Shown: positions 46,969 to 60,605, counted from the first letter of the stretch. The stretch is DNA of 64,000 nt from Bryum argenteum (GCA_037043015.1 CM073324.1:13847013-13911012), one strand, 5' to 3'. The notes: generated by a model from the sequence alone, not told the origin. Numbers and translations: made by a program.

Positions 46969-49900
46969 TCATGTGGTTAAGAAGTCCCAAATCTTAGCTC
47001 GCATGGATGGCGTTGCCTCATCATCTGCATCGTCATCTTCTCTCGTGTCATCCTCGTCTTCATCCTCAACCTCCCCTACCTCTTCCTCTACCTCTTCCTC
47101 TTCCTCCTCAGCTTCCTCTACTTCCTCGCCCTCACTTTCCTCCTCTGAAAGCTGTTCAGCTTCATCAGCCACTTCTTCCTCATCAGCAGAGGCTGGCGTT
47201 GCCTCAGCGACTTCCTCTTGGTAATCACCGGACTCGCCTTGAGCGTCCTCTGCCTCAGCTTCACCGACCTCGACATCTGGCTCTTCCCTCTCCTGTTCTT
47301 CCTCTGGCGTGGGTATGCTCTCGCGTTCAGGCTCTGTTCCTGAGACTTCTTGAGTTTCCCCTTCCATGTTCAGATCAAAGACGGCTTCTTCTCTTACAAT
47401 CTCAGTGACCACTGTAGTTGTCTGTGTAACTGTTGTTTCTACAACAACTTCATTCGCGACGGCATGTGTTGCCTCAACTACTTGTGAATCCTCCGCTACT
47501 TGAGCATCAGATGCTTCTCCCACGGTTGGTGCATCTTGCACATCCATCTCCACTTCCTAATCACAGATGAACAGTACAAACATCAGAAGCCATTTTGCAT
47601 AAATTTCTTAATAGAATTTGACTTGCCAGTTGTACCCAATCTGGAGTTCCATGTTTTATATTATAATATGACATAGCTTGATTGCAATGAAAACTGTTCA
47701 TACTAACGGAGGACGAAATAAACTAAGTGTGCCATAAGTAAGAATGTTGAAGGCTGAAGAACGAACGAATAGAAGTGGAATGATCACAAACGCTAGGGGA
47801 CAATGAACTTACTTTATTGGGCTGCGATGACACTTCAACCAATTCGTCAATAGCCACTGGCTGGCTGGTCGCGGAAGCTGCCCTCTTGCTTGCAGAGGGG
47901 TGGTGTCGGGGTGAGTCATTCTCAGAGGCAGCCATCATGCTGACACTGCAGGAGGAGAACGATCATAATCAATAAACTACCAGATTGGAAATTCAGGGTT
48001 ACCTTTGGGTAGAAAAAACCAGCCCTCAAGCCCTCAAGCTTCAGTACAATACCTCTAGTGCTCAACGACAGCTCAGCTTTTTACCTTGTCTCCATTAGAT
48101 GCATCTAGATAACCTATTTTGACTCATTTCGAATCACACTTTTATGTGTTATGAACATTGAAGAGTTTGCAAGAATCTTTGTAGAATGGCTTTGAAGTTG
48201 GCCATTGCTTCTGAGGAAAGTAAAAGCACACCATTGATTCGTCATGTGGAAAGACTTGGTAAAAGATTCTGAAAATGCTACGTGGGCTGTCATGACCCAT
48301 TGTAGGAAAGGGTCAGAAATACTCTCTTTCGCCCAGAAATGTACACAATCCTTGGGACGAGATACGTTTTGATGAATAGCAGGACGGTTCGGTGCCCCAA
48401 AATGAACACTTACATAGTGGTAGGCCTGAAGTTGTAGCGCTTGGCGGCGGGCGTTAAAGCGCGGCCATGAGGAGTGTTCGCAGGAGAATCTCCATTAGTC
48501 TCAGTCTCAACCAGAATATCCTTGATCCTCTTCTTCCGCTGCGTGCTACCATGAGCATCCCCTTCCGGCAATTTACTCTCGTCATCTTCTGGGTTTCCCC
48601 GATGTCTTTTCCTACGAGGAGTAGTGAAGTCATCGTTATTTCTATTAGACTCTGAGATTTCTGTCTCCTCTCCGAGTCTACCGAGAAATGCATCTGCCTC
48701 TTCAACAACCCTCTTAATGGACCTTGTACGCTTGTACTTTGGGCCTTCGTCTGTGGTGCCAACCACCTGACCCAACTGCGACTGGTTGAAGCTAGAGCTC
48801 GGAGCATTCGCATCCTGCTGCGGCTCCACCTCCTCCTCCTCTACAGGCTCTTCCTGAACCGGCTCTTGCCCTGTTAATAGCCTGACAGGGGAACCTAACA
48901 GCTGAGAAGCTCGGCTTGCACATCGCTGCAACCATGCGAGTCTGCTCGGCGTCCGGGCGATCATCCTCCGCGTAGGTTGCGAGCTTGAGGCTTTGAAAGT
49001 CATGGGTGCAGGAGGTAGCCCAGATGTTGTTCTTTGCGTTTCGGTCCGAGCAAGAAGCCCTTGGTGATGAGGAGACACCACTTCCTCCTCTATGCGCACT
49101 AGTTCTGAGCCCCGCATGCTCATCGATCCTTCAGAGCCCTTCATCTGATCCCGCAGCTTTTGCAACCGCTCCGACTCCCGAAGCGTATTCTGGCGCTCAA
49201 TGTGCAAACTCTGACGTTGCTCCCGCAGCTTCTCACCCTGGACCTGGAGCTGCTCTATATCCTTCTTGATCTCGCTCCATTCCTTTTCAGCGTCTGCCCG
49301 CTGTTTCAAGAGCTCTTGACGCTCTTTCTCAAGCTTGACACGTTCTGCACGCAGCTGCTCCAGTTCGGTGATGACAGAGCCACGGTTCATCTTCAGATCC
49401 TCCTTCTCCTGCTCCACTTCCGCTCTCAACTGAGCTTCCTTCTCCTCGAACAATTTCACGAAGGCATCGCGTTCTTGCTCAAGACGACGGTCGAGGTCAG
49501 CGCGTTGACTCTCGAGGTTCTGAACCAACTCCTGACGTTCGGAGTCGAGCTGTGAGTAGAGCTGATTCCGCTCAGTCTCTAATCGTGACATCCAGGCCTC
49601 TCGTTCCTTCTGGAGTTCCTCCGTGGCTTTTCGAGACTGTTCCTGGGCTTCTCGCCTGGTCTCTTTCAACCTCTCCTCCTCGTCATGCATCCAATCTGCC
49701 ATACGCTTGGATTCTTCCTCAAACTTCAACCGCTCCTTCCTTGTAGCCTCCCGCTTCTCATCCAAGAGCTCCCACTCGCGCTCAAACCGGTCCTTCTGCT
49801 GCTTCAGCTCCTGAGCCTCCTCATCTACGAACTGTTTCCTGGCCCTGATCTCGTCAATCTCTTGCTTCAACTGGACTTGAATTCTAACCAGCTCCGCCCT

Positions 49901-52900
49901 CTCGGTTTCAAGAGCCTTCAGCTTCTCCTGCTCATCTTCAATCTTCTGCCTTTCGCGATCAATGGCAGCGTGTGCTTGCTCGCTCTCTTCTGCCAATTGC
50001 TGTCGCTCCAGCTCCAATTCTTGCCTGACCCGACTGCGTTCTTCAGCCATCTGCTCTCTCTCAAGATCAATAACCCTGCGGGATTCCTCCCGAAGCTCTG
50101 CGACCCGCTTTTGGTCAGCCTCAATCTCCTTACGAAGGGCATCACGCTCAAGATCAACTTCAGCTTTGAGCCTCTCACGGAGTTCGTCCAGCTCGTTATG
50201 GAGCTTCACACGCAGACTTCCAAGCTCTGAGCTCTGTTTCTCCCGTTCATTCCTCAACTCCTCACGTAGGCGATCCTTCTCAAACTCCAGCTGCTCCTTC
50301 TTGTATTCCACGTCCTTTTGAACCATCAGCCTCTGTTGCTCCCATTGCTCACGCTCTTCCTCCCAGTCTTTCCGAACCTTCTCCCTCTCTTCCTCGATCT
50401 CCTGTCGCTCGAGCTCACACTCTCGCCGCAAGTGCTCACGCTCCTCCTCAATCTGCTGCTTCTGATGCTCCAGCTTCACTTTATTCTCCTCCAGTTCCTC
50501 TTTCGCCTTGCGAATCTCTTCCTTAAGCTCGGCAATGCGGTGATGTTCATTCTCGTACTTCTTTTCTTCAACGCGTATGCCCTGTTCCAAATTGCTCACC
50601 TCTTCTAGACGGCGCTCCAATACCTGCTCCCGGTCCTCGATTTCCTGGACTCGAAGCTCAAACTCTTTCTCCCTTGCTGAGATTGCTGCCTCCAGGTGTC
50701 GCAACCTTGCCTCCCGAGCCTCAGCGGCCAATTTCAAAGATTCAAGTTCCTCCTTCTCTGCAGCAAGCGTCTTGCGAACTGAACGCAGCTCTTCCTCTGC
50801 AGCCATCAGCTCTGCTTTCTTCGAATCCACATCTGTAGTGTGACTCTTGAGGATTTTCTCCATTTCAGCCTGACGAGTGAAACATAACCAGTTTTAGTTC
50901 GGCTTCTAAGATGCCTCCGAGCGAAGAGCAGAGACTTCATGAACGTTCTGTTCATGGATCAATAGATAGATCAATAGATTTGATAGGTGCATAGGTCCGA
51001 ATCCATCAACTGCAACTCTTCTGCATTGACGTCTACCTCAAGAGACCTCCTACTGTGCAACTTATCCATGTCATTAGAAGATCAGAAAAGCTTACAAGTT
51101 CAATCGTCTGCTCCTCCAAGCTCTCCTCCCGAAGTTTCAAAGCAGATTCAAAATCATTCAAGCGTGCTCTCTCTTGCACAACATAGTCTTCTGTCTCTTT
51201 CACTTGGTGCTCACGAATCTCGAAGTCCTGGACAGGATACGTCTTTAAACATCAATAACAATACCTCGGTGATTAAAGCGATAGACGCATTCTACGACTC
51301 CCTGGTTATATATCTTCAGAAAAGAAAATTCCGAAGTATATCGCAACCGGTCGAGTCGTGATGATACGTGATGAGAATTTAGGAAACGCAAGCATACCCG
51401 AGTCTTGTCTGCGATCCTTTCCTCGAAGAGAATCAAATCCTGCTCTTTCTTCAACACCTCCAAATCTCGCTCACTCAGCGCCTGCATTAGCGAAACTCAA
51501 GGTGTCAGAAAATTCTACATATAGCAGTTCTATGTAAACCCAGAACCCAAATTGCAGGAACCTTTCAATAACGATGGCAACAGGAAGTGTGAATCAAGAG
51601 AACGTACCCTTTCTCTCTCAGAAAGAGAAAGTACACGAGCATTGAGATCAATATCTGATTGCTGAATCAGAGCTCGTTCCTTTTCAAGAAACGAACGAGT
51701 CTCTGCTAACTCCCGACTGGTCTGCTGCAAAGCCTCGTCTCGCATCTTTATGGCATCTTCGCGTTCATTGAGAAGTCGTTCTCCTTCGTGCAACCGCACA
51801 CGACCCTCCTCCAGACGCTTCTCCCACTCCCTCAAGCTAGCCTCTTCTGCTTCCACTTGCTCCTTCCTAGCGTCCACGCTGTTTCGTTCAAAAGAGCACA
51901 TACTGTCAGAAACAACCTCAAGAATGGCATAACAAGAAAATTGCAGCTCCGGTCTCTCACCAACTGAAAGATGAAAGTGGGGGCGACATACTCTGCCATT
52001 AGACTGTGACGCTCACGACGTAGTGCGACTTCACGAGCTTCCAATTCCTGGAGCTTGTGCTCAGCCTCTTGAAGTTTACGGTTAGCATCCGCACGAACAA
52101 CTTGCACTTGTGCGAGTTTAAGATCGGCCTGGACAGACCTCTCCTCAATACTAGCCACCAACTCTCGTGCCTGAGCTAACTGTTTATCTGCTGCCTGTCG
52201 AACCTCCGACTCGTCAACCTGAATTTCTTTGAGCGCCTTCTCCAACTGTACGCAAAGACAATAATCTACTATCAATAAACTCACGAATAAACAGCAACCT
52301 TGAGGAACCACGGTGAACAAAATTCCGAGCAAGTTCGAGACATCTCTACAAGGGTCATCAACGTAACACAAACCGGAGGAACTAAGGGGAAAATGCGATC
52401 ATATTCTGTGAAGAACTTACATCCGCAACACATTGTTTCTCAGTATCCAGGGCGTTCTTGGCAGCTTCCTCACGTCTCGTGACTTCTGTGAGTTCCAACA
52501 GGTGTGCCGCTTTCTCCCGTTGGAGCGTTTCTTGTGCGTCGACTACCGCAGCCTTCAATTCATCAGCTTGAGAAGTCCAATTCTTACGCTGGAGAAGTAG
52601 CAATCCCATGTTGTACTGGTAATCGTACAGCTGCACAGGAGCAACAATTAAGGAAATTTTAGCGCTAAAATTCTCGTAACACGGAATGAAAAATACCAAA
52701 AGCAGGTTTGAGGAACTGTAATGAGGCAGCCGACACGAACTTATCTTCTCATATCTATACAAACTCAGCAACAAAACACCCAGCAACAATTTTACCGACA
52801 GTAGCACTTTTCACAATTTCAATTTCAAGTGATTGCGACCGCGGATGGGAAGATCGAGGCGTGCGCATGCAAAAGTAGCGTTGTATCCCATGAGTTGTCG

Positions 52901-53305
52901 TTAGCTTCGAGATAAAGTTACGTCAAATTTATGCAACGCGTTCATCAAGCACTACAGTACCTCAGCTTCCAAGGCCGCAATGCGAGCGTGTAACGCAGCC
53001 CTGTCTTTCCGCTCGAGAGACGGCATGTCCAGAGCGCCTTCAGTCTGGAACCGCTTCCAGACTTCACTCTCCGTGTGTGTTCCATCACCAGCTCCATTCA
53101 TATCCGGCGAGCCCAAGTTAGGATCTATGAGTGCCATCGTTTCCTCCGTCACCATATCTACGGTGGTCGTCACAGCACCCACGGGTGTGGTAATCGGTGA
53201 AGCTTTCCCTTTATCTCGTGCCATTCCCCGTGGTGTCGGCGTCCCTCTCTGCTGCGGAGACGGACGTCTCCCCTGCGGCGTGTACATTGGTGACAACCCC
53301 GACAT
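46969..53305 (-). CDS. NMCP: Nuclear matrix constituent protein (NMCP/CRWN), plant lamin-like coiled coil
   Basis: Nine exons join in phase into 1490 aa: 53305-52961, 52630-52421, 52245-51992, 51878-51608, 51481-51398, 51227-51096, 50869-48414, 47945-47813 and 47556-46969. NMCP/CRWN proteins form the plant nuclear lamina. Family signs: a disordered Pro-rich head (MSGLSPMYTPQGRRPSPQQR) and the entry to the rod, LYDYQYNMGLLLLQRKNWTS, a conserved NMCP motif. A very long heptad coiled coil follows (about residues 105-950), then basic NLS-like runs (RRKRHRG), the KRYNFRPTT motif, a Glu/Asp-rich tail (about 1370-1475) and the C-terminal AKIWDFLTT. Angiosperm members are mostly 1000-1200 aa, so this one is long, mainly through its tail and spacer. 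Exon 7 alone encodes about 818 codons. Confidence 0.95.
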
Positions 53306-54870
53306 CTGTAACCCCTCTCAGTCCAATAATGCTTTTCTCAAAAGCTCTCTCGAAAATTGTTTTCCCCTCCTCTCGCCACCTTAACAAGCCTACGCTTAAG
53401 AAAGTCCGGCGAGCTTCAACATCGGATATACCGAACTACAACTCAAAAAAAATCCTCGCTGTATCACATGATCACGTTCCAATAGCACTATTGTGTATCT
53501 GCATGAGAAAGAGAAACCAAACAGTCAGTTCACACCGCCCTCCGCGAAAAACTCACCGCTGAACAAATAAAGGTGTCCTCTGTCTCTAATCAAGCTCACA
53601 TGCACACATTTTATTTCAAAAGCCTTGTCAGAAAAGCACAAAGCCATGATTCTTGCCCTCTCATGGATCCCAGAAATGGCTGCGATAACCGCTTAAACAA
53701 CCTCCGACGTAATACACGATGCAAGAAGGCGGCCAAACCAAAAGAAAAAAGCAACCGGAGGCATTTCAAACTCCTCTCGCGCGCGCTTTTCAAAGGCCAA
53801 GGATTGAAACCCAGAACCCTCTCTCAACCATTTCCGCGATAAACTCGCGAACGTCAACATCAACAACGAACAGTGCCATAGCCTAATCCCAAGCGCAGCG
53901 CCATTTTTTTTAAATTCCTACACCCAGCGCCTGAAGAGGCCGCACAAACCGCAATAAAAGCTCGCAAAGACAGAGTGTGACTGCTGACCTTGAAGAGGCA
54001 GACCCTCGAACGAGCTCCACACCTATAAAAGTTTATGCACACTTAACCCTCGAGACAAACCAAAGAGTCCTCCCCACAAGAAGAATCGGGCAAAGAGGTG
54101 CAGAAGGAAAGTTGTGGCACTTGTAGAGAGATCTGGCGCGGGTAGCAGGGAGGCAGGCACCAGGCAAGCTGCAGGATCGAGACAGAACGCGACGCTAGCC
54201 CTCCCTCCGCTGCAGGTGGCGCATTGCCGGCGTCCGGTTCGCATCGCTCGCGTGCTGCTCGCGGGCCGCGCTGGCTACCCGGACCCTGTCCATACCCTGC
54301 CCGATACCCGGGAAAAGCTCGAGTATTTCAAAAGTTAGTTCTGGTCCGAAAGAGCCGGTACACTGACATGTCAGCGCGGATCCCTATCGCCGTGCTGTCC
54401 ACGTAGGTTCAATTAGCCTGGTCCACGTGCTCGGTCTCTGCGAGCCACATATTTCCCAACAGGCTGAGTCAGCATCCCTTTTGTTAAGAGCTTCCCTCCA
54501 TAATATGCTCTTTTCGGTACCAAATCCATTAGGGAACAATGCTAGAGTGAATTTCGAGAAGCTGTTGGGAGGGGAGGCAGGGCGGCGGCGATTGGTGGAT
54601 TTAATGGAGACCCGGTCAACAAAGGAGCTGGAGTTAGAAGCTAACTGCTTCGCGAATGCCCAAATGGAAAGGAATCTGCCCCGGTCAGCTTGCCCCGCTT
54701 CGGGACGGCCGGGTCAACAGCCCACCCGGCCCGGGCCGGCTTCCGTCGTCCAGTAACCTCATTCTCGTCGAAAAAGGCGACGGACGTTCGTGGGAATCTT
54801 GTTCTAAGGCGGCCGAGGGGTTTTTGCCTCGGTAACAGGTTCGTCATTGATAAGTTTGGACGCTACTTTC
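53306..54870. promoter_or_regulatory. Upstream region of NMCP with GC-rich patches
   Basis: Leader and promoter region. GC-rich patches at 54190-54310 and 54680-54760 with CCCGGCCCGGGCC-type words. No gene recognised; open stretches follow base composition. Confidence 0.4.
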
Positions 54871-55290
54871 AAGGTTTTGATTTTTGGATTGCATGCATCA
54901 CCTCCAATGTACACAAAGTACATTCTTTTCTCTAAAAGTTGATTGGTGAGGTATTTTGGGATAAGGCAAGGACTTGAGTGGAATATATATGAAGTTAGTT
55001 AGTGTTGCGACAAAACGAGCACGGAAACCGAGAAAACAGTTCACGTTGTTCCAAAAATGAGTGTGCGCACGTCAATCGAAATGTGGGATCACGGAACCCA
55101 ATCACCTACAAAATGCAATCTATAATTTACTAAGTTATGCTCGTGTCGGTATGTGAATGTAATCGTAAGATATGAAGTCAAAATCATATAACACGGCCGT
55201 TATTCAACTACCAAAGGAGATTATTTTCAATCAATGTTAAGTCAAGGAAACAAAGTCCGTTTTGCAAATGAAGTTATGGAAGTAGTCATT

Positions 55291-55293
<3 letters not shown>

Positions 55294-55368
<75 letters not shown>
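55294..55368. repeat. (AT)n microsatellite, about 75 bp
   Basis: Uninterrupted AT dinucleotide run of about 37 units. Confidence 0.98.
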
Positions 55369-55371
<3 letters not shown>

Positions 55372-58300
55372 GTTTTGTATTCATGTCCCAAGTTTGCAAA
55401 GTATTTGAATATTTTAAAAACAAGTGGTTGTTACGTATGAGCGATTCAATCATGTTCTTGTGTAAAACTATATTGCATAAGATTACAAACAAAATGTCAA
55501 ACCAGTTGATAAGGAATAATTTTGTAACATTTTTTATTGTATAAGGGTTGAATACATTAATATAGCAATATGGTACATACTTCTTACAAGCTAGACTATA
55601 TATTGTATAGTATGTTGATAACTGATATTACACCTCAATAACATTACAAGATAATTCCACATGATACTTATATCTAACTTTCTAGTAGCAAATATAACCA
55701 CCATCTAAAAGCAACCAAAGCCTATATACTTGAAAAGTTGAAGCAAGTCAATTATATAGATTATAAAAATTAATTATTAAAATCACAAAAATAGAGACTG
55801 TTAAGCGATTATCAAACTAGACAAATTATAGGAAATTGCAAGATATTATGGACCAATTGTAAAAATACACATGTAGTGCATGGGGACACATGGTTCAATG
55901 AAAGTTGTTGAGAAGAATAAATACAAAGATGAATAATTATCCAAGAGTAATTTCGAATAAAATTTTGTCAATACGTTTTGGGTTATTTAATCCAAAATTT
56001 GATAAGAAGTTCATTTGAAGGTTATATGAAAGTAGTAACTTCTTAGAGTAGTTCTAAATTGATCTTGATGAAATTCAATTAAAAAGTATGGAATCATGAT
56101 CTAAATAAGGAACCTAAATTAGCATTGGTTTTGTAAAAGGGTAATATCGTGCTTAGAAAATGTAGACATTGTTGATACAAACGTCTTCTCATATTTCACA
56201 TCATTCATCTTATTATATGATAAAGGAATCAATATTCTTTCCGTTCCACCTTCTTTTGTTTGTTAGTGAATAGCAAGAAACATTTGGCCTCTGGCCAAAA
56301 TAAAAATGGTTTGTCTGATCATTCTCCATGAGGGGATGAGAACATGTTGTTTATCATTTTACTTTCACTCTACTTGCATTGCATTGGTGGAAAGGTGGTT
56401 TGATTAGAGTTGCAAGTAAAGCCATTGGACCACTTCAAAGCTCTAAAATGTCAGTACACCTCTACTAGTGGCTTACTAAGACTTATTGCACTAGTGCTGT
56501 TGGTTCAACAAGTGCCACACTAGTAGAAGACTTAAAGATTATGTCAAATCCAACATCTTTTCAAATTTCTAACAGAACATGTTTTTCAACTTGAATGTTT
56601 TATTTTCTAAATTCACTATGGCAACTATAGGCGTAGCTTTTGGGTAGACTCGGTTTTAGGTTCAAAAGGAAGGAGGCCTCGATTACCGCATGCAGGGGAG
56701 CATATTCCAAGATTCCTAGGACACAGCAGAGCAGGGGCTACATGTATGGCTCCAACAACAGATTGCTTTCCCTCCCTTGGAACCTGCATTCTGCGGATGG
56801 ATTTCATCATCCATCCATGCGTCCCAGTAGCAAAATGGATGACTCTCATCCATGTCTTGGTCCCTATCCTTAGAACCATGACGACCATAAATATAACATG
56901 GACAGCCGCTCCTTTCTGGTCAACTCCGAACATGAGCTTGTTTCCGCTACCAAACTCATAATCCCAAAATTCCAGCATTCAATTCAGTGATCTCACTCAT
57001 TTTCTGGGCACATCAAGAATGCAATGCGGGTGCAGAATGGAGGTGGTCTAGGATAGGTTGTCTTCTTTTAGACTTCTCTATAAGTGGGAATATGAGAAGA
57101 ATCTTTGTTTGATTCGTCAATCACCTTTTGCAAAGGCTACAACCATATATATCTAAATCCTTTTCCCCCGACAAGGCCTCTCGACGACGGCCAAATGAAC
57201 ATTTGTCGACCTGATCAGACCTTCCCGGCAGTAAAGGATCAACGTTTGTTACTTCTAGTCATTTCTTGTTCTCATTACTTCTAGTTCAATTTTCAGTAAT
57301 TGGTAGCCCAAATCATTACCAATGCAACACACAGAACTGTCGTGCAAGTGAATGTTGATTCTGAGTAAAGTTCATCAAAAGCACTTGATCCCCAAGTTCC
57401 CGTTCTATTCCACCACAGCAAGAAGGACCATTTGTCCATTGGTACGGAAACCAGGATGGCATTGTTTCGGAGCAAGCTAGATTCCTTGATTCGAGATGAG
57501 TTGTCCCAGAGAAGCGCACGCTATGGCTTCCGCACAAGGTTATTTTTATCGCTAAAAACACTATCTGGTGACCCATTTTGGTGAAACACAAATTTAGCAC
57601 CAGAACACTAAGAAGTGCCTGCAGGTGATCGACTACTACAGATCTGACATCCACTCCGCTTGCCAAAGAAAGACAATTCACGTCCAGTGATTTGAAAAGG
57701 ATCACAGCCTGGACTGAGAAAGCCCCGGAACTCTGGTTCCCGCCAGAACCCGATCGCGCCAATCGCCTCATCGGAAAATGCTGGCCTTGAAAACAGGCGC
57801 CCACTGGGATGTCCCCTTGTAGCTGGCAGCTTACTTGGCTGTCCTTTGCTTCCAAAACCAGCTCACATAGATGAACGTCTTATACTATTCATCCGTCTCT
57901 CTGTCCATCTTTAGCTGATGGCACAAAAAAGCCATTCTTGTCTTGATGCTCGAAAGTGTGATCTATCAAAATTCCATATGGGTTTCAGTCAAGATGTTGC
58001 AATGACAATTCGTTTACATTAGAAGACTGCATTCAATATACAATTAAGAATATTCTAGAGCAAGCCTGATAGAAGACAAATTAATAAGGATGCTCGTTGT
58101 GGAGTAGCACTATGGATCTGAAGTGAGGACCTGGAATTTCCAGCTGAACAAGATTCTTCAATCTACATCCAGGATTCCTATGAACTTGACATGATTGAGG
58201 CCCACATGCAGTTCGATTCATGACAACTTCTCTCGTTTTCATGAAATTCTGGATATGGTCATTCAGCCTAGTACTCAAGCTTGTGAACATTCTCTTATGG

Positions 58301-58826
58301 ATTATTTACATTACGAAACTTAGTCAGGTCGATACGAAAAATTATTAACTTAGGCACGTCAGTCATCTGGGGTTGTTTGTATTTCCGTCTGAATGATCAA
58401 GCATTTGTAAAATGGTGTTTGACAGTAATTTAAACGAGTCCAGAACTGTAATTTTGAAATATGAGAAGATAATCATTTTGTACCAAGTACTTAGATCCTG
58501 CAGCAGGGCCGGGCGGAATTAGTGCACTGGGATTACAGTACATCAAAATCAGGAGCGATGCTCACCACATCTAAGTAAAGACAGATCGATCATGCTTGGA
58601 AATTCGATCGATTCACTGACCAATAGTCCATGCAGAATAAGAAGTGCAGAATTCTCTGAAATTTGAGTTCAGGATCCGGTGCTAAGACTTCTTCCGAATC
58701 GGTGCCTGTCTGTAGAGGACATGTTGTGTAGTTGGCTATATCGATGGAAACACTCTTTCATGGAATCATCTAGATCACAGCTGAACTTGCCCTTGGATGT
58801 GCTATGCAATTCAAAATTCTCACTGT

Positions 58827-58829
<3 letters not shown>

Positions 58830-58869
<40 letters not shown>
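58830..58869. repeat. Poly-T tract, 40 bp
   Basis: Uninterrupted run of T. Could be the reverse of a poly-A tail of an old retrocopy on the minus strand, but no body with duplicated ends was recognised. Confidence 0.95.
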
Positions 58870-58874
<5 letters not shown>

Positions 58875-59054
58875 TTTCAATTCAGTGTGATTTGAAGTTT
58901 ATTGGAGATTGTTATTATTATTATTGCATAATATACATCATTTGAAATTACAACTTTAGAAACATGGGAACTTGTCAACTATTGCGATGATTTCCAAATT
59001 ATTCAAATGCACGTACTTGTATTCTCCAAATAATTTTACATGAACTCTTAACCC

Positions 59055-59489
59055 AACCTCAATTCCGTTAAAATGGAGGTATTCTTTGTGCCATTTTGCC
59101 AAATTCCCTATGAGCCATTTTGGTCGCGTTCTAAAGTGTGCCATTTTACAAGCATATTTTTGAACTGAACTTCAAAAGTATGTATGCTAGGTACAAAATG
59201 GCATGTTTATTAAGATCACACATGTACTCTGTAATATCAAAAGATTTCTATAATATCACCAAAATTTCCATAATATCACACATTTTTGTGGTTTTTGACC
59301 TTTGGACATAGTCAAAGGGCAATATTTCTGAACGACCGTTCAAAAACATTGTTGTTTATGAACAACCCTTAAGAAATATTTACCCCATCATGTCAAAACT
59401 CGACAAAAACCAACGTTACTTTTTACATTTTAAGCACTCCAAAAAGCGCCGTTTTACTAGAATAACGCCATTTTAACGGAATTGAGGTT
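59055..59489. mobile_element. TIR element, 435 bp, ACCC duplication
   Basis: Ends AACCTCAATTCCGTTAAAAT and its complement at 59470-59489 are perfect for 22 bp (AACCTCAATTCCGTTAAAATGG). ACCC flanks both sides (59051-59054 and 59490-59493). The ends resemble the 263-bp element at 18884-19146. The inside has repeated gtgccattttg and ataatatcacca words. Non-autonomous. Confidence 0.7.
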
Positions 59490-60133
59490 ACCCCTAAAAA
59501 TCCAAGAAAGTCGAAATGGAATTTTCAATTCCTCTCTTGCGATAAAAGATGAAGTCAACATTGACTATCATGATCCCACGAAAACAAAATCACCATTTGA
59601 TATTCAAGTGGAATGTGGAATGAAATTAACTTTGAAATTCTACGGTAGAGTCTTGTGAATAATGCTTGGTTTGATTTTTTTAAAATCTAAAGTAGAAAAA
59701 GGTCATTTTTGATAGTTTAGACAATTTTGCATCAAGGGACTTAAGATTATTGCAAAGATATATGCAACTTTTGTTAACCCCTAAAGGCTTGAGGGATTGA
59801 AAAAAAAAGTTATGTCCCTTATATATTATGGACTCTGTAATTTTCAGGATGCAGTACTCCAAAGATAAGATAAAGACCTCATACTATAAATAGGATCTAT
59901 TCGGTTGAATTTCTTAAAGTAGGATAAATTTGTTTTACAACGAATTAAAAAGATTACAAATTTGAAAATTTGAAAATATGAAATGTACTTTCTATTATTA
60001 GTAGTTGGAAATTGATATGATTGGCTAAAATCACATATTATATGATAAAATGGAGAGAGGCCACTAGTAATCTATGGAGAACCTCATTAGTCTTCCGAAA
60101 ACTTTCTTGGATTTTTAGGGGTAACCTCAATTC
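59480..60133. repeat. Inverted repeat pair enclosing 590 bp
   Basis: The left arm (59480-59512, ttacccctaaaaatccaaga) and right arm (60101-60133) are inverted copies of about 33 bp, including ttgaggtt/aacctcaa. This suggests a second element with CCCCTAAAAATCC ends that abuts or is nested with the 435-bp element. Inside, at 59773, a TTAACCCCTAAAGG motif recalls the TTAA elements. Confidence 0.55.
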
Positions 60134-60185
60134 AAGAAAATCCAAGAAAGTCCAACGGTTAGCTCATGTGCGTATTGTTCAATTG

Positions 60186-60605
60186 CTAACCCGTTTGTAG
60201 TTGAACATGTCGCTCGTTTGCGTTGTAGTTGAACATGTCACTCGTTTGCGTTGAAGTCCGGACAACCGGTAGCTCGCGTTGTACTGCAACACGTAGATTT
60301 TTTGCGTTGTAGTCCAACAAGTAGCTTGTTTGCGTTAAAGTCCAACACGGAGCTTGTTTGCTTGTTTGTGTGTAGTCCAAGAGGGAGCTCGTTCGCGTGT
60401 AGTACAACAGGGAGCTCGTTTGCGTGTAGTCCAACAAGAAGCTCGTTTGCTTGTTGCCCAAAATTTAGCACGTTTGCTTGTTGCCCAACAATTAGCTCTC
60501 GTTTGCTTGTTGCCCAATAGTTAGTACGTTTGCTTCTTGCCCAACAGTTAGCACGTTTGCTTGTTGCCCAACAGTTAGCTTTCGTTTGCTTGTTGCCCAA
60601 GAGTT
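60186..60605. repeat. Minisatellite, unit about 30 bp
   Basis: About a dozen imperfect copies of units like agctcgtttgcgtgtagtcc and agcacgtttgcttgttgccc. The unit lacks stop codons on the minus strand, so long repetitive open frames appear there without being genes. Confidence 0.85.

Larger units (their letters stand above)
54871..59050. other. Long spacer without a recognised gene
   Basis: AT-rich. Contains an (AT)n tract and a poly-T tract, listed separately. Minus-strand open stretches at 56625-56978, 57316-57855 and 58081-58290 are longer than expected and less AT-rich than their surroundings. They may be relics of a gene, but no family is recognised and no splice pattern joins them. 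Confidence 0.4.

Noticed and set aside
46934-47408. Plus-strand Ser-rich and Pro/Leu-rich frames
   Set aside because: Complement of the acidic tail of NMCP; composition alone explains them.
49160-50608. Long plus-strand leucine- and serine-rich frames
   Set aside because: They are shadows of the Glu/Lys/Arg-rich coiled coil of the NMCP gene on the minus strand.
58830-58869. Poly-T as the tail of a processed retrocopy
   Set aside because: No gene-like body or target duplication was found next to it.
60186-60600. Minus-strand repetitive frames with NELPVGLHA-type units
   Set aside because: Same reason: the minisatellite unit lacks stops, so two overlapping frames are open at once.
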